Assembly: GCF_946222985.1 (NCBI RefSeq)
Contig: NZ_CAMIFY010000066.1
Location: 1 to 14,190 of the forward strand
Direction of reading: 5' to 3'
From: an uncultured Corynebacterium sp.
GTDB taxonomy: Bacteria; Actinomycetota; Actinomycetes; Mycobacteriales; Mycobacteriaceae
Length of the DNA: 14,190 bases
The notes under the pieces were generated by a model. That model did no database searches and was not told where the DNA came from. It saw only the letters and a list, made by a program, of their open reading frames with translations. Positions 13,426 to 14,190 of the stretch are shown here, in pieces. The translations under genes and the position numbers were made by a program. The stretch's first letter is position 1. Every line of letters begins with the position of its first letter.

Positions 13426-14190
13426 CTAGTTCTTGCTCTCGCGCTCCTTGATGCGGGCCTTGAGCGCGTCGAGCTCGTCCCACAGTTCCTGCGGGACGCG
13501 ATCGCCGAGCGACTTCAGCCACTCTTCGTTGTCGGCGAGGTCACCCTGCCACTTCTCGGCCGGCGCCTTCAGCGACTCCTTGACGTCCTCGAGCGGGGTG
13601 TCCAGACCGGTCAGGTCCAGATCCTCGGCGCGGGCGGTGAGGCCGACGACGGTGTCCTTGGCCTCGACGCGGCCCTCGAGGCGGTCGATGATCCACTTCA
13701 GGACGCGCGAGTTGTCGCCGAAGCCCGGCCACAGGAAACGGCCGTCGTCGCCGCGGCGGAACCAGTTGACGAGGAAGACCTCGGGCATCTTGTCGCCGCC
13801 CTTGACGCCCATGTCGATCCAGTGCTGCAGGTAGTCACCGACGTTGTAGCCGATGAACGGCAGCATGGCCATCGGGTCATGGCGCAGCGAGCCGACCTTC
13901 GCCTCGGCCGACGCGGCGGTCTGGCCGGAGGCCAGGGTCGCGCCGATGAAGGTGGCGTGGTTCCAGGACAGCGCCTGGGTGACCAGCGGCACGGTGTCGG
14001 GGCGACGGCCGCCGAACAGGATGGCGTCCAGCGGAACGCCCTTCCAGTCGTTGAACTCCGGGGCCGCGACCGGGCACTGGTCGATCGGCGTGCAGTAACG
14101 GGAGTTCGGGTGCGACGACAGCTCGTCCGAGTCGGGCGTCCAGTCGTTGCCCTTCCAGTCGATCAGGTGATCGGGCTTGCCTTCGAGGCC
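13426..14190 (-). CDS. pckG: Phosphoenolpyruvate carboxykinase (GTP), C-terminal part (5' end outside window)
   Basis: Converts oxaloacetate and GTP to phosphoenolpyruvate and CO2, linking the TCA cycle to gluconeogenesis in the cytoplasm. The frame is open to the right edge, giving 254 residues of a protein usually about 600 long. Upstream of the GTG at 13992 the sequence continues in frame with family motifs (NSRYCTPIDQCPVAAPEF and ILFGGRRP), so that GTG is internal. Further on, NWFRRGDDGRFLWPGFGDNSRVLKWI, read in two pieces around DDG, is the nucleotide-binding region of GTP-type enzymes with its aromatic residues present. The TAG stop is at 13426-13428. The P-loop and reactive cysteine lie outside the window. 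A strong terminator follows, so nsrR is not expected to be co-transcribed with it. Confidence 0.94.
   Translation of the reverse strand, partial: GLEGKPDHLIDWKGNDWTPDSDELSSHPNSRYCTPIDQCPVAAPEFNDWKGVPLDAILFGGRRPDTVPLVTQALSWNHATFIGATLASGQTAASAEAKVGSLRHDPMAMLPFIGYNVGDYLQHWIDMGVKGGDKMPEVFLVNWFRRGDDGRFLWPGFGDNSRVLKWIIDRLEGRVEAKDTVVGLTARAEDLDLTGLDTPLEDVKESLKAPAEKWQGDLADNEEWLKSLGDRVPQELWDELDALKARIKERESKN

Overview
The window is a gene-dense, high-GC chromosomal stretch. It looks like Actinobacteria of the order Mycobacteriales, most likely Corynebacterium or a close relative. The evidence is the strong G/C third-position bias, a GTP-type PEP carboxykinase, a DUF222/13E12-type HNH protein, a mycobacterial-style FadB, and SOS-box-like sequences that fit the corynebacterial/mycobacterial LexA consensus. 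The genus is inferred from protein style only.

Layout, left to right. (1) The 3' part of a fatty-acid beta-oxidation FadB on the + strand, ending at a strong hairpin terminator. (2) A secreted SGNH/GDSL-type hydrolase on the + strand. (3) A choline-to-glycine-betaine locus. betT (BCCT choline transporter) and betB (betaine-aldehyde dehydrogenase) form a tightly spaced minus-strand pair, and betA (choline dehydrogenase) diverges from them across a 235-bp control region. (4) A stand-alone 4-carboxymuconolactone decarboxylase (pcaC-like) on the minus strand, with an 8-bp tandem repeat array of 11 units between it and the next gene. (5) A DUF222-HNH nuclease-like gene on the minus strand, preceded by two LexA-box-like sites. 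(6) A nitric-oxide defence pair on the minus strand: nsrR (Rrf2-family Fe-S NO sensor) followed by hmp (flavohaemoglobin NO dioxygenase). (7) The 3' part of pckG on the minus strand, running off the right edge, with a strong terminator.

How the genes work together. BetT imports choline, BetA oxidises it to betaine aldehyde, and BetB oxidises that to the osmoprotectant glycine betaine. NsrR probably represses hmp until NO damages its cluster. The remaining genes (fadB, SGNH hydrolase, pcaC, HNH, pckG) are individual metabolic or accessory genes with no evident functional link to each other.

I found no clear previously undescribed multi-gene system. The items most worth a second look are the paired SOS-like boxes in front of the HNH gene, the 8-bp repeat array near pcaC, and the repeat-built low-complexity N-terminal tails on both BetT and BetB. 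No tRNA, rRNA, insertion sequence or CRISPR array was seen.
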